Both the position numbers and the translations under genes were made by a program. Below the pieces are notes generated by a model, which worked only from the letters and a program-made list of their open reading frames with translations, ran no database searches and had not been told where the DNA came from. Positions 49,401 through 60,158 of a stretch of 64,000 nt of DNA are shown here, one piece after another. Source of the stretch: Osedax fenrisi (taxonomy: Eukaryota > Annelida > Polychaeta > Sabellida > Siboglinidae); the NCBI GenBank assembly GCA_964019155.1, contig OZ025241.1, positions 87,171,228-87,235,227 of the forward strand, read 5' to 3'. How positions within the stretch are numbered: position 1 is the stretch's first letter; the number at the start of each line of letters is the position of its first letter.

Positions 49401-52400
49401 CACGTATTAATAGTTTGTTATTAATGTAGGTGTATAGGTTTATAGATACTATATAGCAGGGTTGGCGGTTTTTTTGGTTTTTTTATAATTAAATGTTCGG
49501 ATTATTAATTAGAAAATATTATATATACCTAGATCGATTATTAAATGTCTGTGCAAAACATACATATATAGAGTAAGTATAAAATATACAACACTAATGA
49601 ATATTATTTATATATATATTATTAAATTTTCAATAATATATTATTAATATTAAATGTTAATAAAATTATTTTATTAAAATATATTTATTATAAAAATAAA
49701 GTTAAATATAATAAAAAAATAGTTACAAATTGTAACAAAATAATAATTTAAAAAATAATAATAATAATTAGATGATTTCTAATAGAAATATAATCAATTT
49801 AATTCTCGAAATAAAAAAACAAGTTTTGCACCCCCAGTTATCATTGCCTAATCGATTCCTTATTTTTGATTGAACGCTTTTATAATGTTAAAAAACCAAA
49901 TAAACCAAAAAAACCAATGGTTTTTTTGATCAAAAAAACCATTAAAAAAACCATTAAAAAAACCGAACCACAAAAACCGACCAACCCTGCTATATATGCT
50001 ATATTTGGGAACTTATAGTTCTCATTATCACCAGAATGGTCTTTGGGCTAGCTAAATTTTCCAAAATACGTCGAAACATTTACTTTTTGTCATGTAAAAT
50101 ATTTCGCGACGCTTTTTTGAAATATTTTTTCGATATTTTTAATGAAATTTTTGGATATTTTTTTGAAATATTTTTATATTTTAAAAAAAATATTTTTCGA
50201 CATTTTAAAAATATTTTAAAAATATATTTTTTAATATTTAAAAATATATTTTATAATATTTTAAAATATATTTTGTATTTTTTTAAATATTTTGTTATAT
50301 TTTACAACTATTTTTGAAATATTAAAAAAAAACAATATTTTTTGAAATATTTTTATATTTAAAAAAAATATTTTTCACCATTTAAAAAAAATATTTTTCG
50401 ACATATTTTTAAAATATATTTTTTTATTTTTTTAAATATTAAAAAAAAAACAATCCAGAATAAAGAATAACTATAATTAATAAATAATAGATAAACAATC
50501 AATCAAAAACCGAGCAAAGCCTGGTCGGGTACGGGCCGTACCGTACGGCTAGTATACATATATTTGTAAACTATAAACTATAAATCTATGGACATAGATA
50601 GAACAAGATGTGTTTCACTATGAAAAATGCAATGTTTACAATGTAAAATATATATCTACTATGCATTTTAATAATTCTAATTTATACTGTATTTTGTAAT
50701 ATGCACAGATTTATTTGTAATATATAATGTTTTCTTATATCATTTAATTCAATTTCTAAGACAATAAAGTTCAACAAAATAGTAAGTAGACATAATATAA
50801 TTTTATATATACATATGACCATATATATATACCGTTGTAACTATTTATTAGTTTGTATTAAAGTTATTTAAAACAAATTTATTTATAATATAATATAATT
50901 TAAAATGCTATAATATTAAATATTATATCGTTAATAAAATAATTGTATTTTAATTTGTATTGCATATTATATAATATATACGTATAACATAATATGTTAT
51001 ATATAATAATTAATAATTATATATTCAATGAGTTATTTAATTGTGATAAAAATACTTTATTTTATCATAATTATTATTGAATTATTATCATAATAATTAT
51101 AATAATTAATAATTAAATTATTAAATAATTATGATAAAATAAATTATTTTTATCGCAATTAAATAACTCATTGAATATATAATTAGTATATATAACATAT
51201 TATGTTATACGATATTATTAAATAATTATGACAATAATTATTATAATTATTATTAAACCGTTCGGTTTCATGTTGATACTTTTAACAAAATCGATGATGT
51301 TAAATTAAATTTAATTATAATAGTAAATGAGTCATTGACTCAATGATTTGACCAAGCGAACTATTGGTCCACCTCTCAATTTAGCGGTCAATTTAACGGT
51401 CAATGTATGACCGAAAATGGTCATTTTTACGGTCATCAGTTATGACTCATAACTATTGGTCCAGCGGTCATCTAATTATATAATATATAATTAAATTATA
51501 AAAATAATGGTTTGAATATACATGAATTTAAACATTATATTTGTTTATTTTATAACTTATATTAAATAAAAATCCAATTGACCGCTGGACCAATAGTTAT
51601 GACAGTGGAAATGATGGTAGAATATATTTTTTCATTTAATATAAGTTATATAATAAACTAATATTGACTGTTAAACTTTAACACAGTCAGTGTTAAATTG
51701 ATGATACATCATAAATTGATTATACATGTATAACTTGAACTTGAACTTGTTAAACAAGTTAAACTTGTGTTATCATAGTTGTAGACATAGATATTTAAAA
51801 ATAGAAGCGCGTGAGAGCTTTAAATAACGAAAGAGACTGTTCTAAATAGATCACTAAATTACGTATATATTTTATATGTTCATAATTATTATTCCTTACC
51901 TATTAAATATTATAATAATATAATATATTTAATAGTAGAAATATATATTTTAGTAATTTGTTTATTATATTTTATTCATTATAATATACTTATGAATTAG
52001 TATAATTATTATACTATATTTATAAATATATATGTTACACTATCAAAGTTACTTTGAAAGTATAATAATTATGAAAATATAAAATGTATACCAAATTTCG
52101 TAATCTATTTAAAACCGTAACTTTTGTTATTTAGAGCACTCACGCGATTCGATTTTTAATATTTATGACTATTACTAGGATACCATATATAATTGATTAC
52201 TTTTTTAAAATATTAATATTAAGTAACCTATATTATATACTATATAATATGCAAGGTAACCAGTGATCTCGTTTAGAGTATTTTGGTTTGATGATATTGT
52301 GTTCAATATCTATTCTACTATCTATAAATAATTATTTAAATTAAAATTGCGCGTGATCACCAATCTTGACGAGATAACTTCGTACGAGATCATTGGAATC

Positions 52401-53093
52401 CATATGTAATACACTTTTAAATTATATAGTGATTATATAATATAGTATTATATTACTATAGTAAATAGATGTGTTGTATTATCTAATAGACTATCTATAG
52501 ATATATATATATATATTTTATAATTTATTGATAATTTGTAGTACAAATATTAAATATTTTTCTATATTTTATCATACATGTTTGTGCTAAAATCCTTTTT
52601 TATTCTTCTATATTATATAGGTATAATTAATTTTATAATTATTCATATGACGAAATATTTAAATTTATATTACCCACTGTATATTTGTGTTTACAGTCGG
52701 TAAATTGATATTACACAATGTATATATACATAATAAACAGAATATATTCTTATGACCTTGTTTATAAAAAAATGAAATATAGTATATTATATATTTATTT
52801 GAGCAATGTAGCCTATGATTTTAGTGTGGATGATGTGGGTATGACTATGTTTATGGCTAGAGCTAGTATATTGGTAGTGATTATATTATTTTATAAATTG
52901 CTTATTCAATAATAAAATAATGTAGTTAACATTTTGTATTTAGCTATCTTATTTTATTTGATAGCTTGACTTATATTCTGTTTAAAAACATATATGAATA
53001 TAGGTTATTAGAAATAAATCCCGCATTTTTAAATTAACGGCTACGATTCATTTAGTAATTACAGAAGTGATCATATTTTCATCAGTTATATCA

Positions 53094-53132
<39 letters not shown>

Positions 53133-56100
53133 ATTATTGTTGTTATTGTATTACTTTCAAAGCTACTCTAACGTTAATTCAATCAGATTATAACCAGATC
53201 TATACATATAGATATATATCCAAAACTCTAAACTCTAATGCAAACCCATTAATTTTTATTAAATATATAAGTTTACTTATAATCTTATTTGTATATATCA
53301 TACATCCATCTAGATTTGAAAAGCAGTCCTTGATTATCATTGACAAGACACCTTCAAGATGAACAAGAGCAGACCATATACTTTCGCCTTCGAGATAACA
53401 AATACGTTAGAAAATATTACTATTTTATACTTACGACTATTTCTACTATATATTTTGACTATAGCCGTATATAGATATATTTGCTTAACACATTAAATCC
53501 TTCAACAACAGTCCATGATATTCCGTGACGTAACACCTTCGATATTAACACAGAAGCCCGTGTCCGCCTTCTATGATACCAGCTTAGAGTTGACAATATC
53601 TTTCCGTGACATTTCTTCTTCGATATAACAATAACGTTAGTAAATATTTATAACTATATAACAATATTTAATTAAATATAAACTCAATTAATCCACAGCA
53701 GTCGATGATATTTAGTGCTGTGTCACCTTCAAGATGACAATAGCATTCCGTGATAATCAATGACGTGGTGCCTTAGAGATAACAATAGAAGTCTGTGACG
53801 CCATCGTGATGACCATAGAATCTAAGTGAAGCCCTCATAGATGATGACTGATCAAGGTACCATCTAGCATTTCATGAATAATAGTAGCATTATTCCATAT
53901 GCAATCTTATATTATATTGTGTATTTAATAGATTGTGGAATAAATATTCCGCCTAAAGGAATGTAAAGAGAAATTTTGATATTTGGACATTATATTGTAA
54001 TTTAATCTTATAAATTACTAATATTGTAGGTACAATTTTGTATTTAGTTAGCATATTTTATTGGAAAACTTGACGTAATTTTCTTTATAGACATTTATAT
54101 GTAACTATATAAGTGGATATAGGTTGTTAGCAACGGAACACTTATTTTGAAATCAACGGATACAATGCACTGTCAAAGCGTTATAAGTTATAATGTTATA
54201 ATACATAAAATATATCTTCATCGTATAAGCTAGCATGACAGTGTCATTTAGTTAGTAAACAAGTGGTCATATTTTCATCTGTTATGATTCATTTGTATAT
54301 ATTGTTGTTATTTTATTATCTTCAAAGCCACTCTCATGCTAATGCAATCAGATTATAATGAGAGCTAATACATATACATATGTATCAAAAACTCTACACA
54401 AACCTATTACTTTATATTAAATATATAAGTTTACTTATAACCTTATTTATATATATATATATATATACATTATATATCCATTTAGATGACAACAGCAGCC
54501 CATGATTATCATTGAATTGCGTCTTCAAGATAAACCACAACAGTCCATATACTCTCACCTTCGATAACAACTACGTTAGCAAATATGTATACTATATCAA
54601 CTATATATTTATTATTATATTCTTATTTCGGGACAGTAAAAGTTCTCCAAACAGCACGGTTCATAATAGCTACTCTCATCTCGCTCACCGGTATACCAGT
54701 TTCGCGCTCCAGATTCCTTATGTAGCTTTCTGGTGGCCTTCTCCGTCTTCTAGTTCCATGAGTTAGTTCCCAAAGAACTAGATCCTAAACAACTTCATCA
54801 TCTCTACATTTAATATCATTCGTAGAATTCGAGTGTATATGCCATCAAGTTGTTTGAGTAGTATTTTTTTCGAGGGTCCAAGTCTCACATCCGTATAGCA
54901 GAACCGATTCAACTGTTGTATTCATGAGTCTAAGTTTTAGTCTCCTACTAAGAGTTGATTATCAGATATTCCTCATTTGATAACATGTTCTCCAAGCAGA
55001 ACCGATTCAACTGTTGTATTCATGAGTCTAAGTTTTAGTTTCCTACTAAGAGTTGATTATCAGATATTCCTCATTTGATAACATGTTCTCCAAGCAAGCG
55101 CTTTTCTAATTTTCAAATCTTTTGCACTGCTGTCTATCCATGCCCCTAGGTACTTGAAGTCTTCAATGCTTTTCAGATTTGACCTATCTATAGCTTTGAT
55201 TTCAAACTGTTGATTAGTATTGTAACTCATGTATTTCGTTTTCCCTGTATTCATCCTTAGTCCTACTCATTTTGATGATTTTCGATTCTAGTGAGCATCT
55301 CTTAGGCTTCTTTGATACCTTCACTTAATATGCAATATTATCTGCGAAGTCCATATATATATATTTACTAAAATAAAAATCACTCATTCCACAGCAGTCC
55401 ATGATATCCAGTAACGTGTTGCCTTAGAGATGACTACATCAGTCCATGATAATCAATGACTTGGAGCCTTAGAGATGAAAATAGCAGTCTGTGCTGCCTT
55501 CGTGATTATCATAGAATCTCCGTGAAGCCCTCATTAGATACATGCTAGTAGCATGATTCCATATGCAACCTTTTATTATATTTAGTATTTAATAGAACGT
55601 GGAATAAATATTCCGCCTGAAGGAATATAATGTGAAAATGTAGTCATGATGACTTTTACATTGGGACATTATATTTTCTGTCGACGCTGCATGCGTTCAG
55701 ATGTTTTTAACGTTACTCAGCTGTGCTGGATTCAATTATTATTATCCATAAAATGTAATTGTTTTCCCCCAAATAAAGTGTAAAATCGTTTATTGAGTTG
55801 TCCTCCTCATTTGGCCTAAAATAATCATATCACAATATATAATGTATATTACAATTTATAATAATAATTTATCATATTTAAACTCTATACACATTCGAGC
55901 GTGATTACATACATGCATACTTTTTCAATAATATATAATAGATATATATGTTAAAACTATTAATAGTATATATAGTATGCTAGGTTTATTTCAATTTAAT
56001 TCTTTCCAAAGCATTGGTCCAATATTTGAAATAATATAACCATTTATGTTCTTACTTTAATTATAGTAATCATATACTTTTATATTGATTAATATTAAAT

Positions 56101-58035
56101 AATAATTGCATATATATATAAGTTATAAATTTGTTAACTATTTATATATATATATATATATATATCTCTATATATTTATATATAACATATATGCTTTATT
56201 TATAAATACTAAAGAATATATACACAGATCATCTATATATAGATATAAAGTTATAAATAGCTTCCAGTAAATAATATAATAGAAGTTTTGGGCCCAAAGT
56301 ATAATAACTTTTAGGCGCAAATTCGACGCTTTTGGGCGCTTCAGTTCCGAATCGATATTGAATTCGACGCAAATTCGACGCTTTTGGGCGCAACAGCGTC
56401 CAAAGTACAATAGAACAATTCGACGCTTTTGGGCGCAAATTGTCATCAAAGTGACGAATTAATTCCGGAACTTTTAGGCGCATGGCGTCCAAAAGCGTCG
56501 AATATATTGTTTGCTGGGTAACGACGACACAATTCGTGATGTATGATTCGATATCTATGCAATTTGCGCTCATACCTTTGATTTATATTATGAATAAAAT
56601 CTATATTTAGAATTGTTAATTACAATTTAGCTCACATACCAGCATCTGGTGAAGCACTACACCACTGATTTGTACTCTATGTAAAGGGAGTAGATCCATA
56701 CAATGTATTTATATATTATATACTATGTTATATTATTATAGTGCCATATGGCACTATAATAAAATATAATAAATAACTATACATATATTATTACCTATAA
56801 TGGATATACCTACATGCTATTGAAATACATATCTATGAGATATATACCTAAATTAAATATATACACAATTAGGATCGAGATCGGAAAGGAACTTATAATC
56901 GGGATCGGGATAGGATCGGGGTGAGTAGGTAAGTAACGCACTGCAGTGAGTGATCGATCAATCCTCACGAGGATCAGGATCAGGGAAATTATCGGGATCG
57001 AGATCGGGATGACCAATCCAAAAAAAATGATTGGTGCCCATCAATGTATATATATATGTATTGTAACCAAATTTAGACTAACATAATATACTAACATTAG
57101 TATTTCAACGTATGGGTAATATAAAATATAATCGTATAAGAGAAATAATAACTTTAACCTAAAATAATTATTTTAAGTATATTTAAATATAAAATAAGAA
57201 AATTCCAAATAAAATATATTATAAAGTATATAATTCGAACGTATGGGTTGTGTAATATAACTTATATCATGTTAGTTAAATATCTTCCTATTTAATAAAT
57301 TATAAAATAATATGTTGGTATCTTTATAAGATTTTTAAATTTTCGGACGAAGTGACTCGATTTTTCGTCTGAAGTGTGTGTCTATGGTTAAACATATTTA
57401 ATATAATATTATGATAATATAATTATCATAATATCACAATAATTATCATAATTATTATGATAAATTAAATTTATGATAATTGAATGATTCATTCAATGCT
57501 GATATAGGCCCCCAATAAGTCACTTGTCAAACCCAAATTTCAAATAAACATTTCGCGTCTGGCGTTATATTTCTTAGTAAATTATTAACCGAGTAGTGAA
57601 TTCGTATTTTATATATACATACATATCATAATACCGTATATTTATATATGATATCATATAAGCCCTACACGCATTGTTTACTTTAACTCTCAGTTAGTCA
57701 CGTGACATATGGGGTCCGATGTCAGTCTAAATCCATTCAATGAATTCAATAATGGTTTGTTGAAACTTCACGTACTTGATTACCAAGAGCATACATTGAT
57801 TACTATATTGAAATGGTAATAATTATTACTATTACAAATATATTTAATAATAATAACCTTCATCTCCGTAAACTGCTAATGTGATAGCTAAAAATCCAGA
57901 AATACCCGCGACTCTCACCCACCAACGTGAATTCTCTTTTTCTTCGATATTGTTATTTATACGATTTATAGTACAAGAATTGTGAGATATATCAAAGAAT
58001 AAGTCTTCCATTATATTTTCAAAATAGATTCCCAT
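43265..58035 (-). CDS. TMEM256-like protein B (4 exons, complete)
   Basis: Exons 58035-57858, 46179-46139, 43840-43760 and 43408-43265 join in phase to 147 residues with no stop. Domain order is as in gene A: WWVRVAGISGFLAITLAVYG (helix 1), LPSLNSITNERIQ, FDTGNQFHFINALGLLATPI (helix 2), TGMSLFCGTCNITAITGN (helix 3) and PIGGIFTLLAWLSFAL (helix 4). The conserved GAH after helix 1 is GDE here. Exons 3 and 4 and their flanks are collinear with gene A, but intron 3 is only about 350 bp because the 3.3 kb of insertions in A are absent. The start is chosen by alignment of the TTAATAATG context in all three copies. Membrane protein of unknown biochemical role. Confidence 0.9.
43760..43840 (-). CDS. 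TMEM256-like B, exon 3
   Basis: 81 nt, acceptor CAATTGTAG, donor ATT|GTTAGT. Encodes FDTGNQFHFINALGLLATPI SKKPMI. Confidence 0.93.
43841..44755. other. TMEM256-like B intron 2, patchily shared with gene A
   Basis: Aligned in patches with 27.2-28.2 kb; no recognised feature otherwise. Confidence 0.5.
44756..45905 (-). mobile_element. Helitron-related repeats, inverted copies
   Basis: Reverse-orientation counterpart of 31.96-33.9 kb: ATTTCCCTCTATCGGGAAAT, CACTTAAATTTAAGTG, GATAACGATTA and GACGTAGCCAGC. Two further cores follow near 45.61 and 45.86 kb (AATCAAAAACCGAGCAACGG). The open frame at 45052-45267 is a chance frame in this element. Confidence 0.8.
46139..46179 (-). CDS. TMEM256-like B, 41-nt microexon (exon 2)
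   Basis: Acceptor TTCAAACAG, donor CAG|GTATGT. Encodes LPSLNSITNERIQ after a split valine codon. Same length and phase as the microexon of A. Confidence 0.9.
46289..46590 (+). other. Unrecognised open stretch
   Basis: Two overlapping frames of 75-77 codons; 46370-46530 is less AT-biased than its surroundings. I recognise no family and see no clear splice signals. It lies antisense in the first intron of TMEM256-like B. Confidence 0.2.
46591..47930. other. TMEM256-like B intron 1, AT-rich
   Basis: A direct repeat CAGAAATCAACAGCTC at about 47550 and 47582; otherwise nothing recognised. Confidence 0.5.
47935..48895. mobile_element. Inverted pair of family D repeats
   Basis: The left arm 47935-48235 and right arm 48470-48750 are inverted copies (AAAACTAAGTGTTCATTAC, GCATGTAATTTAATAGAAC, CGATACTACTGCTAG). 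A further inverted pair GTATTACCAAAGATTTTGCG (48423) and its complement (about 48890) overlaps. Single copy at 9.5-9.8 kb. Confidence 0.65.
48975..49250 (+). mobile_element. Dispersed repeat with GTCACTTCGTCCGA motif, copy 1
   Basis: Four imperfect GAGTCACTTCGTCNGAAAA motifs, then sequence that recurs inverted at 57.2-57.38 kb (AGATACCAACATATTATT, GAAGATATTTAACTAACATG). Confidence 0.7.
49457..49989. mobile_element. hAT-type MITE, 533 bp
   Basis: Ends CAGGGTTGGCGGTTTTTTTG and CAGGGTTGGTCGGTTTTTG, flanked by CTATATAG (49449-49456) and CTATATAT (49990-49997), 7 of 8 matching. The ends hold GGTTTTTTT / AAAAAAACC iterations. Confidence 0.85.
50030..50555 (-). mobile_element. Helitron-related repeat, inverted copy with AAATATT tract
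   Basis: Inverted counterpart of 31.5-32.0 kb, ending with the core AATCAAAAACCGAGCAAAGC then GGGTACGGCTAGTAT. The phenylalanine-rich open frame 50036-50317 is low-complexity. Confidence 0.75.
50981..51211. repeat. 231-bp AT-rich palindrome
   Basis: Arms CGTATAACATAATATGTTAT...TTCAATGAGTTATTTAATTG...TTATCATAATTATT recur inverted to the right with few mismatches. Confidence 0.85.
51287..51610. mobile_element. Inverted-repeat element with AACTATTGGTCCAGCGGTCA
   Basis: Inverted arms at 51451-51470 and 51580-51599, preceded by several ACGGTCA/TGACCG words. Confidence 0.6.
51793..52165. mobile_element. MITE with GCGTGAGAGCT...TAAATAACGAAA inverted ends
   Basis: About 75 bp at the left matches the inverted right end (GCGTGAGTGCTCTAAATAAC) with moderate divergence. 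Confidence 0.65.
52255..52401. mobile_element. 147-bp MITE with CCAGTGATCTCGT / CCAATGATCTCGT ends
   Basis: Short inverted ends around an AT-rich centre. The open frame at 52718-52912 further on is unrecognised. Confidence 0.55.
52915..54020 (+). repeat. Old tandem duplication, unit 1
   Basis: Aligns with 54023-55690 (TTTGTATTTAG, GATCATATTTTCATC, AATCAGATTATAA, TATAAGTTTACTTATAA, AATATTCCGCCTAAAGGAAT). Contains irregular ~45-bp repeats with CAGTCCATGATAT and CCTTAGAGATGAC words at 53330-53830. Lacks the LINE found in unit 2. Confidence 0.75.
54626..55355 (-). pseudogene. LINE reverse transcriptase C-terminal fragment
   Basis: The minus strand gives MNTGKTKYMSYNTN, SIEDFKYLGAWIDSSAKDL, IRKALAWRTCYQMR, LLYGCETWTLEK and GTRRRRRPPESYIRNLERET, RAVWRTF, in the order of endonuclease-type LINE proteins. 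A 101-bp internal tandem duplication and frameshifts disrupt it. The open frame at 54512-54766 is antisense noise. Confidence 0.9.
54894..55095 (-). repeat. 101-bp tandem duplication inside the LINE
   Basis: Two near-identical copies of AGCAGAACCGATTCAACTGT ... CATTTGATAACATGTTCTCC; only one or two differences seen. Confidence 0.93.
55691..56260. other. AT-rich, no recognised feature
   Basis: A less AT-biased stretch at 55675-55810 is unassigned. Confidence 0.5.
56264..56518. mobile_element. MITE built of AATTCGACGCTTTTGGGCGC units
   Basis: Ends CCAGTAAATAATATA and CCAGCAAACAATATA (inverted). The interior consists of GACGCTTTTGGGCGCAAATT units in both orientations. The ends resemble the CCCAGCAAACA ends of the 6.7-kb palindrome. 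Open frames here are artefacts of the repeat. Confidence 0.75.
56865..57055 (-). mobile_element. GATC-rich hAT-like repeat
   Basis: The right end is the complement of TTGATGGGCACC; the interior has GGGATCGGGATAGGATCGG iterations. Related to 37225 and 40221. Confidence 0.65.
57090..57385 (-). mobile_element. Dispersed GTCACTTCGTCCGA repeat, copy 2 (inverted)
   Basis: Inverted counterpart of 48975-49250, ending GGACGAAGTGACTCGATTTTT. Confidence 0.7.
57499..57726. mobile_element. MITE with ACTGACATCGG ends, copy 2
   Basis: Same ends and subterminal TTTCGCGTCTGGCGTTATAT block as 36507-36848, without the long (AT)n. Confidence 0.8.
57858..58035 (-). CDS. TMEM256-like B, exon 1
   Basis: 178 nt (59 codons + 1), donor GATGAAG|GTTATT. 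The conserved WVRVAGISG signature is present, with GDE in place of GAH. Confidence 0.9.
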
Positions 58036-58208
58036 TATTAAAAATGATGAAAATCATACAATTATATAAACTTTTAATAAATCTATTAAAAATAAAGGGG
58101 CAGGTTCATAAGAAAAAGTAAATAATAAATAAATAATACAAGTGTCAGGCTGAGCCAATCAGATGCACAAGGCAGTCCAAGGAAGGCAGTGAAATAAAAA
58201 AGATCGTA
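58036..58208. promoter_or_regulatory. Upstream region of TMEM256-like B
   Basis: Includes TTTTTAATAATG context shared with A and C and CCAAT-like GCCAATCAG at 58154-58162. A GGGGCAGGTT word at 58098 resembles the inverted-repeat element at 37.4 kb. Promoter role is inferred only from position. Confidence 0.35.
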
Positions 58209-58216
58209 GTTACAAC
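58209..58216. repeat. 8-bp target duplication of the P-like element, left
   Basis: GTTACAAC, identical to 63491-63498. Confidence 0.93.
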
Positions 58217-58455
58217 CCAAGCGCCACAGCTTAGCGATTTTCGCGTACGCGATACGCGCGCATTGTTGATAAACAAAAATGTAAACAAAGAGAGTATAGT
58301 GTTTATCAAATTCGTTGCATTTGACATAAATTCTATTACTTAATATATCGTTTTCTGTTCTTAAATTAGATCAAAATCATTACAAATTTATATATGTATT
58401 AGCATTATATATTCATTATTAATTTAATTTATTATTACAATAAATATATCTCAAT

Positions 58456-58568
58456 ATGAGTGTTAATATTACAAAAAACAACGGTACTATTTGTGCAGCT
58501 ATAAACTGTACTGAATATTCAAATTTGACCAAGAAAGTATTCCATAGATTTCCTACTGATGATAAAAG
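58456..58568 (+). CDS. P-like transposase exon 1 (THAP N-terminal half)
   Basis: Donor AAAAG|GTATTT. First two zinc ligands are in CAAINC; FHRFP motif present. Ends two bases into a codon. Confidence 0.9.
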
Positions 58569-60123
58569 GTATTTATATTTACTAATATCTATTTTTTATT
58601 ATATTATTATATTATTAGTTATTAAAAGTATATTATCAAGACTATTTAATATTCAAAGTAATACAATATATTCGTATTTTATATATACAACATTTAATTT
58701 AAATTTAATTTGAAATTAAAATTATTATAATTATTATTATAATAATAATATTATATTAAATATTGTATTAGTATTATTAATATACTCAGTATTGTATTCG
58801 TATATGTATAATTTATAATGTCATTAAACTACAAAATTGCACCTATATAAATTATAATATAAAATACATATATCATACATTTTAAGATTCATATGTCATA
58901 TATATATGGTTATCAGACAGTAAAGGCGCCATATTTATATCAACAAATAAATTGTTTAATATTATTTAATTGCCCATATCATAAATTTTAAGATTCATAT
59001 GTCATATATATATGGTTATCAGACAGTAAAGGCGCCATATTTATATCAAAAAATAAATTGTTTAATATCATTTAATTGCCCATATCTAGAGGCTGAGTTA
59101 TCCACTCCAAAAACGTCATCATATAAACTATTAGTATTAATATATTACTTAAATATATTAATTAATATTTAAAATATATTACTTAATATATGTGGATACT
59201 GCAAAAATTCTATATATATGATATATAATATATCATATATGACATATGTATAATATTTTATAATTTATATAGATGCATTTTGATTTTGTATGTAGATTAT
59301 AATCTATATAAATATACAAGTATTATACTGGGAATATTAATAATACTAATATATTATATGTATACATTGTACATATATATAATTAAAATATTAATAATAA
59401 TTTATATTGTTAAATATTGTGTATACTTATATATTAATGTATATATTTATTATATTATATAATCATATATTAATTTATAATCACTTAACATTTATGTACA
59501 GGTGTAAACTCTGGATATACAATATACGTAGAAATGATCTATAAAAGCGAGTTAAAAAAGAAGGATATGGATTTTTAAAGAATATGAGATTGTGTAGTTC
59601 TCACTTTGATGCTGACCAATATAGGAATGTAGGAGGGTTCGTAATTAAAATATAGTTCATAAATCTATTAATTATAAAACAACATTTAATATAATTTAAT
59701 TAAATGTATTTATTACATATTATATATACCCCAGCGATAGACCAGAAAAGGACCTCAACGGAACCTTAACTCTATGGCCTTTTGAGATTTAAAATAACTA
59801 TACATTATAATTTATAACTTATATTTATTATTTCATACGAACTGTTATATCTCAATAAACAATATTTATTTATTTATTATATAAGATTTCTAGTTATTTT
59901 TTATTACAGAAAGCGATTAATATCTAATGGAGCTCCTAGACAAATGTTACTTTCTGCGGTTCCTTCCACTAGTCGGAGAATATTGAAGCGTCATTACCAA
60001 AGTCAAGGTATGATTTTATCAGTAATATATTTCATACTAGTTTTTATAGAATTGGTGAGTATGTGCATCTTATAATTTTACTGGTGGAATATCTTATCAA
60101 ATATCTCCTTATATTTGAATTAA

Positions 60124-60158
<35 letters not shown>

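Larger units (their letters stand above)
54023..55690 (+). repeat. Old tandem duplication, unit 2 (with LINE insert)
   Basis: Same blocks as unit 1, interrupted by the LINE fragment between about 54626 and 55355. Confidence 0.75.

Noticed and set aside
56168..56573. Overlapping frames of 93 and 114 codons
   Set aside because: Translations of the GACGCTTTTGGGCGC-type MITE.
57844..58035. Stop codon making TMEM256-like B a pseudogene
   Set aside because: The TAA at 57844-57846 lies past the GTTATT donor used by all three copies; with the microexon the frame is intact.
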